Source: Dryas octopetala (Eukaryota > Streptophyta > Magnoliopsida > Rosales > Rosaceae). From it: a stretch of DNA of 64,000 nucleotides. The stretch's first letter is position 1; each line of letters begins with the position of its first letter. The notes below the pieces were generated by a model. That model saw only the letters and a program-made list of their open reading frames with translations, made no database searches and had not been told where the DNA came from. This document shows, piece by piece, positions 15,336 to 27,613 of the stretch. A program made the position numbers and the translations under genes. Location of the stretch: assembly GCA_963921425.1 (NCBI GenBank), contig OY992833.1:18207738-18271737 (forward strand), in the 5' to 3' direction.

Positions 15336-16236
15336 TTTTGGAAGTTCTGAATAAAATAATTTAAGTCCCTGTTTTAGCTTGCTTATATTGTTGCTTAATT
15401 TACCTCAACTTGTTGGTTTTTGATTACTCATTAAACTATAGTTCCTGTTCAGTGTTTTCCTTAAACCTTTGTGATAGCATCTACAGCGCATAGTGCCCCC
15501 CTGGTGATTTGGACAACGCTTGGAAATGACCAAAACATATCCGTTTACGGCTTAAATTAATAAATTTAGTATATAAGCTCTTTCGGATTTTTAATATTTA
15601 TTTATTAATAATAATATTTTATTTCTCATACAATTTAATATTAATATGATAAATTCTTTATTGTTATATATAGTATAAGTTTATAACATATTAATATATC
15701 ATCGCCAGTCAACCCTTTACCATTGTTTTTAGAGTCCCCTGAAATGTGGGGACGACATAAGAGTGTGAAACCCTTCATATATACTTGGGCTTCAGGCAGC
15801 ATCCGTGCAGCTTAATTTAATGACACATCCTCATATACTACCATTATCAACTTGGAAAGCATGCCTTTCATGCTTAAAAATTCACATCACTTCCAATCTC
15901 TTTTACTGAACCCAATTTCATAAAAACTAAACATCTAAAATGTTTCATGAATCAAACTTCAGCTGATATGAAAAGCCAAACTAAGAAGATACAAGTAATT
16001 ATAACAATGTTGAATAAAATCTCTTTAAAACCAAATCCATAATACATCAATATGGTGCTGGGAACATCCTCTGCATATCATAAAGCGGGGAAGAAAACGC
16101 CATACAAAGGACATACAAATATCAATCAAACTAACCCACTACACCACAAGGCATGAGCTTCAATCCCAATATGTCAGAAGAACGGAGTCCACAGTCTAAT
16201 GTGCAGAAACATGTTGAACCCATAAATATACTGTGT
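15336..16236. other. Intergenic, downstream of KAB1
   Basis: AT-rich sequence containing the presumed 3' UTR of KAB1 next to 16237. No other gene or repeat recognised. Confidence 0.5.
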
Positions 16237-19200
16237 TTACCTATATGATTCTGGGCGCTTTGGCTTGCTTTGAACAACAGCCTCAATCTTTTCCATCACA
16301 GCAGGAGTCAATAGAGGGATTACATAAATAGCTTTCATGTTCTCTTGAACCTGCATGAATGAAAACAGCTTTGATCACCGTAAAAAGATGAGATTAAATT
16401 GCCACCTTTTACTGGTAAGGGGAGATCATAAAAGCCTTATTTGCTTTCCAGATCCAACTATTTCCATTTGATCATTGATTGATAATTGATTTGACCATAT
16501 TTTTTCCATGTAAAACCCTCTCTAGTGGAGTCTAGAAAACAATCTTCACAGCATACAAGCTACATATCACCAAAGCCATTTTTGTTTTTTAAATTCAAAA
16601 TGAAACGACTGCAAGTCTAGGATAACCAAAAACCACCATGCTGACAAAAATTTTACAGCCTAGATTCTACCTTATTTGGGGTAGCTAGATGTTTTATGGG
16701 TTTTCTTCCCCACCCCATGTTAAAAGATCCGGGAAACCCATATTGAAGACCATACCCTATGTAAATGAACACTATTTTAAGATATTAAAACTTTGGATTT
16801 AATTACAAAGCATTGGATGGGTTACACAACAAATGACTGAAACTGGCACATTTTTCAATTGAGCCATCCCTTTCTCCCTCTCTTATTTTATTACAGAGAT
16901 AATGGCACATTGGAACAATATTTACCCTCCATATGGTACTGACCAACCAATAAGCGATTATGGCAACAGGCTCAGGGCTTGCCAGAAAATAATAGAATTC
17001 AGATAACAGGATATGAAAAGCGTACATGCCAAATCAGGAATAATACAGACACGTGCGTATAAGTGGTAATATACTTTTAAAAAATAATTTATAGACAAGT
17101 GCCAATACCCACAAATTAACTTAAACTATTCGTATTTAAAAGTTGAATCCTAAATCATAAAACTCCCAATAACATAATAGGACTACTACTCAAAGTCAAA
17201 GATAAAAAAATAAAAAAAATCATTGCTAATGCGCCCAAGGAAAGATGAAGCACACACAACCTAAAGAAATAATACTGATGCACAACACGTCTCAGAAACA
17301 ACAGGAATGATGAAATTCATTGAACACCATCATTAAGATGAAAAATAGCATTCAGACTCACTGGAGAGATGAAACAGACAGGGATGAATTCTTTTTACAT
17401 GAAGTTGAATTATAACCAAACACTAACCAGACGACCCTATGATTATGTCACAAAGATGCGATAAGTTAAAACTAACCTGAGACTCCTTTGTAGCACCAGT
17501 AATAACTGATGAGACATTAGGATTAGCAGCACACCATGCAATTGCAAGTTGAGACATTGGCACACCTAATTCATCGGCAATTGGCTTCAGGCCCTGAACT
17601 TTTCTAAGCACGTCATCAATCAGTGACCGACTGGCAAGATTCTGCAAGGCATAAATCAAAAGGTTAATGTCCTACTCATGAAGAGGAGAAAGTTTTTAAC
17701 AAATTATGCAACTTTGACATCAGAAAAATAATTTCAGATAAAGTTAGTTGACATACCATCAGAAAATGAAACTAAAAGATTGATATCCATAATACTCCTT
17801 TAGGATCTACTAAGGAGTGCTTTTGAAAATGCCCAAAATAAAACTGCTACTGACGAAAGTGCTTGAGGAAAAACGCTTTATACAAAAGCACTCCAAACAA
17901 GCCCTTATTGACCTATATCAAGGCACCTGCATCTTATAGAACTTGTAGGCATTTTGATACTACCGCATAGAGCAAAATCCATACAGATATGGATTGTTTT
18001 TTCTTTTTCTTCTTTTCTTTCTTAATTAAACAGCTAAAAGAGTTGGTTAAAAATTCAATATAAGAACAAAAAAAATTTTGCACATGAAAACTTCATAGGA
18101 AAATTGTAAACTAATGTTCCTAAAACTTCCATCTATGGGTGCTGGAGGTGAAGTTTTTATTACAGAAACAATAAGTATGCAGAATGGTTGCACATACAAA
18201 GCATGAGTGAAATGTCTAAAGGGGGAGCACCAAAAATTTTACACAACAGGGTAAAAATCAATATTGAGGAGACACACAATAGAGACTACAGCAGTTTAGG
18301 GTCATCAATTTAGACAATTCAACAATGCGTGTAGATAAGAACACAAAGCTTTCATAATCAATAAATCCAAGACTTACTTTGTAATTGTCCAATGCAAATC
18401 GGCTATCAGGTGGTATATTTCCCTTGTTATATTTTCCAGTGAGCACACCAGAAGCAAGTGGGCTCCAAGTGGTAAGACCCAGGCCATAGTTGGTGTACAG
18501 CGGCAGGTACTCGGACTCAACCTGCACCCATACATTAGTTGAAGAAATCATGGATGAGAGAGAGAGACAGAGAGAACCAAAAATACATCCATTGCAAGCT
18601 ATAACTGCAACATTCATATTCATTGTCCATAAAAGGGACAAGGAAAATATAAAGGGAGTGCAGCTAATGGGGAGTAATTCTTCGGTGTGACCGTAATACC
18701 GCCACGTGGTGTTACTAATCCACCTATGTTATAACACGTGTATATTTATTGATATTATACCTAAAAGTATAAACTCGTTGTCCACCCATTTTATAACACG
18801 TGGACTAATAACACCACGGGGTCACACCAAAAAATTTCTCAATATAAAATACAGGATAAATGTGTACAATATAAGCCTGAGTAACAGACATTATGTGGAC
18901 TGTAATTTAGTAACAATGAAAGATAAATGCAGACATGGATGGGCATACATGCAGGAAATTTAAGGTAAAGCATTGAGCTAGACATAGCAAAATGATTGAA
19001 GTTAGATTTTGTGATTGTTAGTTAGAACTGAAAGGTAAGAGTTTCTAGGTTTTCAGAACCAATAAAGTCAGCCAATACAGAGAGGCACAGACTTATTACA
19101 AAGAATTTTGAAAGATCATTTACAAAGAATGCTCATCTCTTGCAATTGATTTTCTTGTGAGAAAATGCACGACACGTGCATCTATTGGGAATAAGCTTGA

Positions 19201-20622
19201 GGCCCGGGACAAGGAAAGAGAAATAGTATAGAACACAACTATATGAAATGAGAAATAAAGTTTGACTGATGCCGGTGAAATAACTGAATGAATGTACGGT
19301 TATGGGAGAGTTGCTTGCGTCCCCATGGCAGAGGGACTTCAGCTTGAAAGAAGGACAAGGACCGATGATAAAAAAAAAAGTGGAAGGAAACCTAGCTAAG
19401 AGTTAAAACTGGAAAATGAAGGTGGCTACATAAACTAAAATACGAAATTTGTATGTACAAATTAATTAAGAAAACCTTGATATGTGTTATCTATGTATGT
19501 GAAGTTTTAACTGAATGGTACATGACCAACCAACCATGTCTCATTACTGGTCTTTTCTGGTATCTATGAGTGGGTGCACTTGATCACTAAGCAAGCCATC
19601 TGCTTATTTTCAACACAGATAGTAGGTGACTTATATCATTTGCAACATCAACCACAAAATCTAAAATACAGTCATCAACTATCTTGACATCCTATATCAA
19701 AAATATTAATCATCTTTTAATGAAAACGCACTACCAAGTGATCAATAATCAAGCTACTGCATCTAACTATGGAAGCAACCCACTTCGCATAGACGCTGCT
19801 AAATCCACCACTAAAACCAACACCCATAAACTACATCACACATATAACACTAAAATTAAACCCAACTTTCAACATCACACATTTAACACTATAACATTAG
19901 CAAAACCCCATCAATCCAACCAATATTAAAAACAATTATATGGGTACACAACACAATCCAAAATTTCACAAACCCTCACTAAAAACACAAACAAATCTCA
20001 TCTGGGTACACCTAAAAACAAAAACCCAAAACAAAAAAAACACCAAAAAATGACAAACCTTGTGCCTGGAGAGCAAATTATACTCAGGCTGCTCAACAAT
20101 GGGGCCAACCAAATCCAACCTCTCAGCAACCCCCCAAGCCTCAGTGATCTGCTGAGCCGACCACTCACTCGTCCCCCAATAAAAAGCCCAACCCTTATCG
20201 ATCACATAGTTCATGGCCCTGACAGTCTCCTCAATCGGAGTTGTGGAGTCAGGTCGGTGACAGTAAATGAGGTCCACGTAGTCCATGTCCAACCTCTTGA
20301 GCGAGGCCTTGGTGCCCTCGACGATGTGCTTTCTGGAGAGGCCCTTGTCGTTGGGACCCGACCCGCCCCAGAAGATCTTGGTCGAAACGACGACGTCGGA
20401 GCGCTTCCAGCCGAGCTCGCGAATGGCCTGGCCCATGATCTCCTCGGCGCGGCCGCTGGCGTAGACCTCGGCGTTGTCGAAGAAGTTGACGCCGTGGTCG
20501 CGGCAGCACTGGAGGAGCGACTTGGCCTCCTTGACGTCGAGCTGGTTGCCGAAGCTGACCCATGCGCCGTACGAGAGCTGGCTCACCTTCAGACCCGACC
20601 GGCCCAAGTTGTTGTACTGCAT
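16237..20622 (-). CDS. KAB1: Voltage-gated potassium channel beta subunit (aldo-keto reductase family)
   Basis: Cytosolic regulatory subunit that binds plant Shaker-type K+ channels and has an NADPH-binding aldo-keto reductase fold (family knowledge). Exons 20622-20059, 18521-18378, 17641-17477 and 16350-16237 join in phase 0 into 328 residues, the length I recall for Arabidopsis KAB1, with near-continuous similarity from [20 protein letters not shown] to [10 protein letters not shown]. The AKR tetrad is complete: D49, Y54 (FFDNAEVY), K82 (STKIFWGG) and H122 ([10 protein letters not shown]). The NADPH-contact region [15 protein letters not shown] and the C-terminal SSVITGAT stretch are present. 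I chose the ATG at 20622 because it matches the family start; in-frame ATGs at 20634 and 20661 would add 4 or 13 residues. Exon 1 is markedly GC-rich compared with the rest. Intron 1 (1.5 kb) contains a MITE at 18672-18840. Confidence 0.96.
18672..18840. mobile_element. MITE in KAB1 intron 1
   Basis: About 169 bp with inverted ends: gagtaattcttcggtgtgac at the left and gtcacaccaaaaaatttctc at the right. The arms extend through cgtggtgttactaatccac and ttataacacgtg. A half copy of the same family appears at 37625-37715. Confidence 0.75.
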
Positions 20623-21014
20623 ATTTGTTGACATTTGAGAGTGATGAGACTGAGTCACCACCGAGTCACTGGGACTGAGTCAAAGGTTGAGAGGGGAGCT
20701 CAGAATCTGAGATGATGAGCAGGTTTGTTTATGAAGTATGATAGTGGATGAAGAGCTGGACGCGTGGGCTCAAGTACAATGACAGTTTGCGTGGGATCTA
20801 CGCATGTGGAGCATCAATTTTCGCTACGTTTTTGTGATCAATCTGAGTCATCGGACTCACTCAATTCTCAATTTCTCATCACTCATGTGAGGGATATGCA
20901 TATTTGGCTCCAAGGGAATATAGAATAGGAGAACATTTAAATAAATTTGATTCTTTGTGGGATCATAAAACTCACTTCCTGATCTCTTCATCCTTTAAAA
21001 ATATATCGGTAAAA

Positions 21015-21475
21015 AATAATTAAATTATAAATTGTTTAGTTATGTAATTATCAGTAATGATTTCTCGCTCATCATAAGGCAATGAATTTTACGTTCAACT
21101 AACCACCCAACAACGAATTTCAGTGATCGGAACCGTTCATATTTTAGGATATCATTCAAAGATCACCCTTACAAAAAATCAGACAAATCGAAAACTGTTT
21201 AGCCAATATATTACTATCAACATCATTTATCTCTTTTATCTGACGGACTGTATTTGTCTGCGCAATTTGGAAGACCAAATAATTACAGATTTGTTGATTT
21301 TTTACTGGGACAACCCTTAAGAATGGACCTAAGAAATGGACGGTACCGATCATGAAATTCTCCGTTTTGCGGTTGCTAAGTAGCTAGGTGAGCGTGAAAT
21401 TCTCCGTTCTTTAGTGAGCGAGAGATCATTTTTGATGTAATTATTATCAACTAAAGATGCGATAAATTTAAATGT
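21015..21475. mobile_element. Inverted-repeat element with long imperfect arms
   Basis: The left arm (atttctcgctcatc ... gaatttcagtgatcgg ... ccgttcatattttagg) is mirrored by the right arm (cctaagaaatgg ... ccgatcatgaaattc ... gagcgagagatcat). The inner parts match best and the outer limits are approximate. The right arm repeats gaaattctccgtt twice. No coding content. Confidence 0.6.
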
Positions 21476-21962
21476 TACGAAAAGATTTTCAATTAGGCTG
21501 ATTTTTTTTATAGATAATTTATAAAAAAAATAAACGATTTTGATCATAAAACTACATTGCAAACATATAAAAGGAGAATGTAAAAAAATAAAGATAACTA
21601 GCATTTCTCTTTTTATAATTTATTAATGTTCCAGCTTTAGAAACCAAATCCAAACAACTTAATTTCTTATTCATAAATCCACGCACATTATTTCATATAT
21701 TCAAGACAACCACGTCGATCCATCGGCGCTGCAAAGACACGCCTAATGCACGTGAAATTTTTAGTTATTGTTGTGAAATCTTGATTTTCATGTCCTTTAA
21801 GGTTTCAAATAAATAATACACCCTTTTGATTTTTTATAAAAATTATTATTTTTGCATTATTAATTCTATTAGATTAAAATCAATTATTTTAGTTTAGAAA
21901 TTTAATTTTATAATATGGGAGTCCATTTTTGCTCACCACCTTTAACGGTGGTGACTAGTAAA

Positions 21963-22098
21963 GCATTACTTTCCAATAAAAATTTGACAAGTGGCATTTT
22001 CTGAAAATTTAATGAAGAAAGAGAAAATAACTTTGTGATTAACTTTCACTTTTACTCTTAAAAAAGTCACTTGTGAAGTTTTTATTAGAAGATAATGC
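21963..22098. mobile_element. MITE-like element, about 136 bp
   Basis: The left end gcattactttccaataaaaa is mirrored by the right end tttttattagaagataatgc, with arms continuing to ttgacaagtgg and its mirror cacttgtgaa. Confidence 0.6.
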
Positions 22099-22699
22099 AA
22101 GATTTTAGAATTGGTATATGCCTGCGGATCTTCTTTGAAAAAATTTACAGCTATTGTTTCCTTTCTCTATTATATTTGAGGTTGATGTAATTTTTATTTT
22201 ATTTTTTTAATACAATGGGGGACTAGAGGCCAACAAACCAAGACTAAAAAGCAAAAAAATATGGGCATAGCCATCCAATTTGAGCCCAAATCCAACTCCA
22301 ACTCAAAGCCTAACCCAACTCACTCATTTGAGATTGAGTGCCTTTCTTTGTCCACAAGCAGAAGCTTGCACAATATTGCATGCTGGACATTTGTCTAGAA
22401 TGTCTATGTTCAAACTTCAAAGGTAGATTGGTCTATCACAAATTGGTGGTTATTATACAAGCCATTATGCATAATCTTGTATATTTAATGTAAGTGAATC
22501 TCAGCACAGCATTCTCATATGTTAGAAAACATTAGGGTTTTTTGTTTTTTTGTTTTTTTTTTTTCTATGGAAGAACACAAGTTACATAACGGCAACTTGT
22601 CAACATATTCATGTTCTAGATCCCAAGATGGTGGTATCTCACACCATTTTCCATTCCATCAATCAACTTTGTATCAAAATGCTCTGCAGACATATCAGG

Positions 22700-23650
22700 G
22701 TTGATATAAATTATAAAACAGTCTGGACAACATTGTTTGAAGCAATCTGAACTCTGGATACCATCCTTCAGGCCTAAGGAATCCATTGTTTAAAGCAATC
22801 TGGCAAGAATTCGAAGAGCTGGAAACCTCATGTTCATAACCAAAGCCCATTAGCCTCTTTATCTCCACTGTGTATTATTCAGTTCCTATAATTCATTCTT
22901 AACATTTCAGCACAAGAAACACCATCTTCATCTAACCAAGATTTGGATAATCTTATGAACAAGAATTATATCATAAAACAAACAACAAAATTTTCACTGA
23001 AGTTCTATAATGTTTCTGGATTTTCGCAACAAAACAATGGATGCACAAATTTACACAATTAAACCTTGGCATTGTACATAGTCTCCAAATGCTAAATTGA
23101 AGGAAAACAAAAATATCCAAATAAAATGTAACTTCCCCAAAAACGATTTGTGAAGTTTTTGCACTGCTTAGCGACAATAAAATTAGATAAGAGAAATTAA
23201 GTCTAGTCAGATAAAGTACCTATGATTTGGGCAGCAATATAGCAGAGGATAGAGCAGCTATTGCCCAGATAAGCTGGCAAAAAAACCCTAGTTCCCAATT
23301 ATCAAACACAAAAATAAAAATAAAAGAACATAGAATTTTAATTTCAAAGAGTCAGCTTACCTATGATTTATAATCGAAAGAGAAAGCACACATGCACAGC
23401 CATAGAGCAAAAGAGACTACTTGGAAGAGGAGAGGAGAGAAAGTGTTCCCAAGATTGGCATGGTGAGAGAGAGCACCTAGAAGATCAAAATCTGAATTAA
23501 GGGAATTACTGTCTTCTTATAAAAGTGAAGGAATGAGGGAGAAAGGAGCTTACCACTTACCAGAGAATGAGATGCAGCAGAGTGTGGGGGCAAAGAGGGA
23601 GCAACTGAGGGCTAGCAGTTTGAGAAAAGATAATGAAAGTGAGTGTGAAT
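22700..23650 (-). ncRNA. Possible spliced non-coding transcript
   Basis: Read on the minus strand, this stretch has a pyrimidine-rich start (about 23620) and several strong donor-like motifs: CTCTG/GTAAGTGG near 23560, CATAG/GTAAGC near 23361 and CATAG/GTACTT near 23218. An acceptor-like TCTTCTAG lies near 23480. No frame longer than about 70 codons follows. It lies downstream of the purple acid phosphatase on the same strand and could instead be part of a long 3' end. Splice motifs alone are weak evidence. Confidence 0.2.
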
Positions 23651-24053
23651 GTAGGAATAATGCATCAAAAACTCTTTTGGCAGACACAACTTGAAGGTGT
23701 GAGATACTGAAAAATGCACTTAAATGCTAGAAGGTGTGAGTTATTGAAACATTGAAAAACATATGTACTTATATTCTGGAAGTTTCACCTCTATACACTT
23801 AGAACATGTTTGCTAACCCAATTGAACACTGAAAATGACATGTTTCAGCAGTTAATTAATTAAGTGTATTTGTAATATTTTTAATTTGAAACTATATTCT
23901 TTTCAGCTTGAATTAATAAATCACAGCCACAAAGCTTAGCCAACTTTCACTATATTTATTAGATGATGTAACAATTTCTACTTTGAAAAATGTTGTTTTT
24001 TCAGTGAAAAAGAGAAGGATAAACATCATTGTAAAAAAGTTTATAGTGTCGAA

Positions 24054-27000
24054 CTAAGAAATCACTTTTGAAGCTGGAGAGCACAACTGAGGTTGTCGCA
24101 CAATGTATATTTGATCGCCATGACTATCTTCCTTATATGTATCTTGATTCCTGTGCCAAGTCCATAGAGCATATGTAGAATTCACAACCTGCATTTAGAT
24201 ATGAAAAGGACATTGAAGAGATATATAAAAGTGTAACTATAAGAAACATACATCAGGAAAGATCATGCTAAGTTCATTTCTACTTTCATGATTTGCACCT
24301 CAGAAGCATATTCATAAATACACACATGAAACTATGCAAATCACACCAAAAGAATCAGTAAACCTATTAAATGCTTGTGTAGATGAGAAAAATGCATTTA
24401 GGTGAAGTCCATTCTCCATTACAGGAAATGATCCTGAAAAAAATTGGTCATCTCATTCAAAGCATAGACCAAACTAAGTTTGTACCTCAAGTATTCCATG
24501 CCCAAAGCTGCTTTCTCTAAATGCACTCCACTCTGGTTGTTTGTTCCAACAGAAATTGCCTTTAGCAGGCCCTGAAGAAAAGTTCAAATGGCATACCCTT
24601 CCAATTTCTGGTATGTTGTCTCCAGCTGAAGGACACTTTCCAGGGTCATCTGCAAAATCAACATCAACTTCCTCAATATTTCCACCGTCTCCAACTGTTA
24701 TGTAAACAGGCCCACATGGATCCAATGTATAGTTATATACTCTATTCATCCGCTCATAAGCATGCACCTGCAAAGTAGACAGTATATCACACTCATTAAT
24801 TCAGCATCATAGAAGAAATTTGTTTTAATGGTAAGATCTTAAGGTTTTTTCTGCATCAACTTAAACTTACATGACCAGAAAAAACAATATCAACCCCATA
24901 TTGATAAAGAAGTGCTTCCATTTCCTGTCTCATGCATTCAAATTCCTGATAGTGAGAAGAATAACTGTTATACCAAGGTGGATGCCATGCAGCTACCAGC
25001 CATGGGGTCACTGTGCGGTCTACTCGATGTAGATCTTCTTTGAGCCAAGCATACTGAGCACCTGGAATGAACATCGATGGGAGATAAAAATAAAAATAAA
25101 ACTGTCAAATATACTAGTTGCAAAAGTGGTTGCATTTTCATACTTCAGAATTGCAGCACCCCCACATCAGAACATCAATAAAAGGTATGGCATCGGTTAC
25201 CTGTAACATTGTAGTCAACATATGCTCCCAACATGATAAAATGTACTCCTCCAGCATCAAAAGAGTAGTAGAAGTTACTTTTAGAGCCAGATTCCTCTGA
25301 TGGAACTGTGAACCTTGTCAAATAGGATTTAAAAGTGATTCCAGAAACTTGAGGCTCAATCTCATGGTTGCCCTCAATAACCATCATAGGAACTCTTGAG
25401 GTTAAAGGCTGCATGAACCTGAGCTTGCATTTCAAGCGTGTTAGTAACAAAACCAGACTAAATCAATTAATCCAAGAAAAAGCAGCATCTCAAATAGTTC
25501 AGACTATCAAATTTTATTACATGTTGGCATGTTGCTTCTAGCTAACTACCATCATAGATTGACATAATAATTTCTATGGCAAATCTCTAACAAAAACTGA
25601 ATTCAACAGTGAAATAGGATGCACAGGGATTCAGGTACTAATTCATCCAATAAAAACAATTACTAATTTTATTCATTTGATGCCTGTTTTCTTTGGCACT
25701 CAGTTCCTTTTATCACTTCTCATGCTACCATGTTATTGGCAGATTTCTGCAACAGATGATCTTAAGAATTTATCAATTTTGGGAAGGAGGATGAGTTAAT
25801 TGGAAGTGGTAGCCAATTAGAGGACCTTCGCAATGAATAATTGAGATTATTTTTAGTGTGCATTGAGTGTCTCCTTGGTGGATACTCTTCTTGTCCAAAA
25901 AATAAATCATAGAAACATCAATTTAAATGCACAAGCTTGTGCATGAGAGATGCAATAAAACAGAATCCTTGAGGTACAGAATTTAGTTAGTAGATGATTA
26001 TCGATAAGAGAACACCATAAGTTTAATTACTAATCACAGCTATCCACCCTGCATGGCATGATTAAGGCTTTCAGAAAGTTTACCTTCCCCACCCATCCCA
26101 GCGGGGTTGATATGTTTCTCTGATAGGTGCATCTGGGAATGCACATGAAAAGCATGAAGCTCCTTTCCCACCAGTTGTACGGTACTGATTTGCATAACTT
26201 AAGTCTCCAACCATTAAAATCATTGATGGATCATTCTGAATCAAATGGTCAAAGGTTGTAGAGGTATTGCTTGTGAGACCCAAATCTCCAATGACAGCTA
26301 TTCGGCGAGGATATGTGTTTGGGCTAGGCATTGGTAAAGTTTCAAAGGCATTTTCTTCACTCATAGCAGGGATAGAGCTATCCCCACACTTGTAGTAATA
26401 TCTTGTTCCTGGTTTAAGACCTACAACAGAGAAGTGAGCTCCTAATCTTAGCAGAGCTGATATACTCTATTTCTTCCACTTATCATTTTCTAATAATTGG
26501 GATATGATGTTTGCAACCTAAATACATCTTCTGTCTCTGTGAGATTATAAACCCATATCTTTCATAAGTGAATTATGATACATTGACATGCTGAACTATG
26601 ATGAAAAGGAGCTAATTTCATCCCATTCACAGTAGAACTCTTTATCCTCACTACATATATCTAAGCCCCAACTACTATGTATGACAGGACACTTGAGCAA
26701 CCATCAACACCATTATCAATTGACCATAAATTTGCTTACCCAACATATTACTATCTTTCTCTTCTCATCAACAAATTTAAATTTACTCACCTAAGAGTTC
26801 TTGCTCTTTTCTTTTGAATTATTATTTTAGAACATATAGTGCCATTGTCCAAAAAGTTCAGCTAAGCATTATTTAACCGATAGTATGCGGATCAGAACTG
26901 TTGTCCTTTAATAAAACAATTGGATTAAATATAAATAGCATTAGCCATTCCTACCAAATAGATTTCTATTTTCGGATGCAAAAGATGATGTGCATTATAG

Positions 27001-27613
27001 TTATAATCAACAAGTTACTATAAGAATCAAAAGGTTTCCATACCATCAATCCTCACATGATGAATGATGCCAGAAGTGTAATTCAAGAGGCCTTCAAATG
27101 GGTACAACTGACTGTAAACAATAGAAGTCCCTTTCTTCACACTCTTATACTTGCCACTTTTTGTGCCATACCACACCTCACTCGCAGCCGTTGAAGGATC
27201 AAGTGGTGTCACATTTTTACCAATCTGGGCATCCCCTGACCCAACAAAAACCAACCCAATTCACCAATTCTATCAAACCAAACAAAGATAGCAAGAAAAC
27301 AAAAAATCTAAACTTCGCAACATTGATCAATGCAGAGACAAGTAGTACCAGTAACCCAAGAAACCCACATGGAAGTAGGAGAAGAAATTGCAAGGGCAAT
27401 CTGTTCTGGGAAATTTAGAGTCACATTCTTCTTGAGCCTGGGATGGTCCATAGGCAAGTCATCGCTGCCTCTACGCAGTGATGGGTCGAACCGCCGAGTC
27501 ATAGGCTCAAATGGGCCTTCTAGAGTAGTGGGTATGTGAGTTTGAGTCACCACCATCTCTATTACGATCAAGAAAATGGTCAAAGTGATCCATAGCTTAC
27601 AGTTCTGCTGCAT
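24054..27613 (-). CDS. Purple acid phosphatase, PAP23/PAP15 type
   Basis: Secreted metallophosphoesterase with a dinuclear metal centre; plant relatives hydrolyse phosphate esters, and the PAP15 branch includes phytases (family knowledge). Seven exons: 27613-27349, 27235-27044, 26420-26084, 25418-25201, 25061-24871, 24767-24486 and 24188-24054. Phases fit and give 539 residues. N-terminal signal peptide (LWITLTIFLIVIEMVVTQ), fibronectin-like PAP N domain (about 70-165), then all five metal-ligand blocks: GDLG 197-200, GDLSY 224-228, GNHE 281-284, VAAWH 360-364 and GHVH 400-403. The C-terminal RESSFGHGILEV and ALWTWHRNQD follow. The closest match from memory is Arabidopsis PAP23 (TTGGKGASCFSCAFPDAPIR region), with a full-length C-terminus as in PAP15. 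An in-frame ATG at 27787 would put 58 residues before the signal peptide, so I chose 27613. All active-site residues are intact. Confidence 0.95.

Larger units (their letters stand above)
20700..24053. other. Intergenic between KAB1 and the phosphatase
   Basis: Contains the KAB1 upstream region, two MITE-like elements (21015-21475 and 21963-22098), AT-rich DNA, and a stretch at 22700-23650 that may be a spliced non-coding transcript. No protein gene recognised. Confidence 0.55.

Noticed and set aside
20050-20631. 193-codon plus-strand frame
   Set aside because: A shadow of the GC-rich KAB1 exon 1 on the opposite strand.
23425-23480. microRNA482-like words (ttcccaagattggcatgg)
   Set aside because: No complementary arm within a plausible hairpin distance, and similarity to the mature microRNA is too weak.
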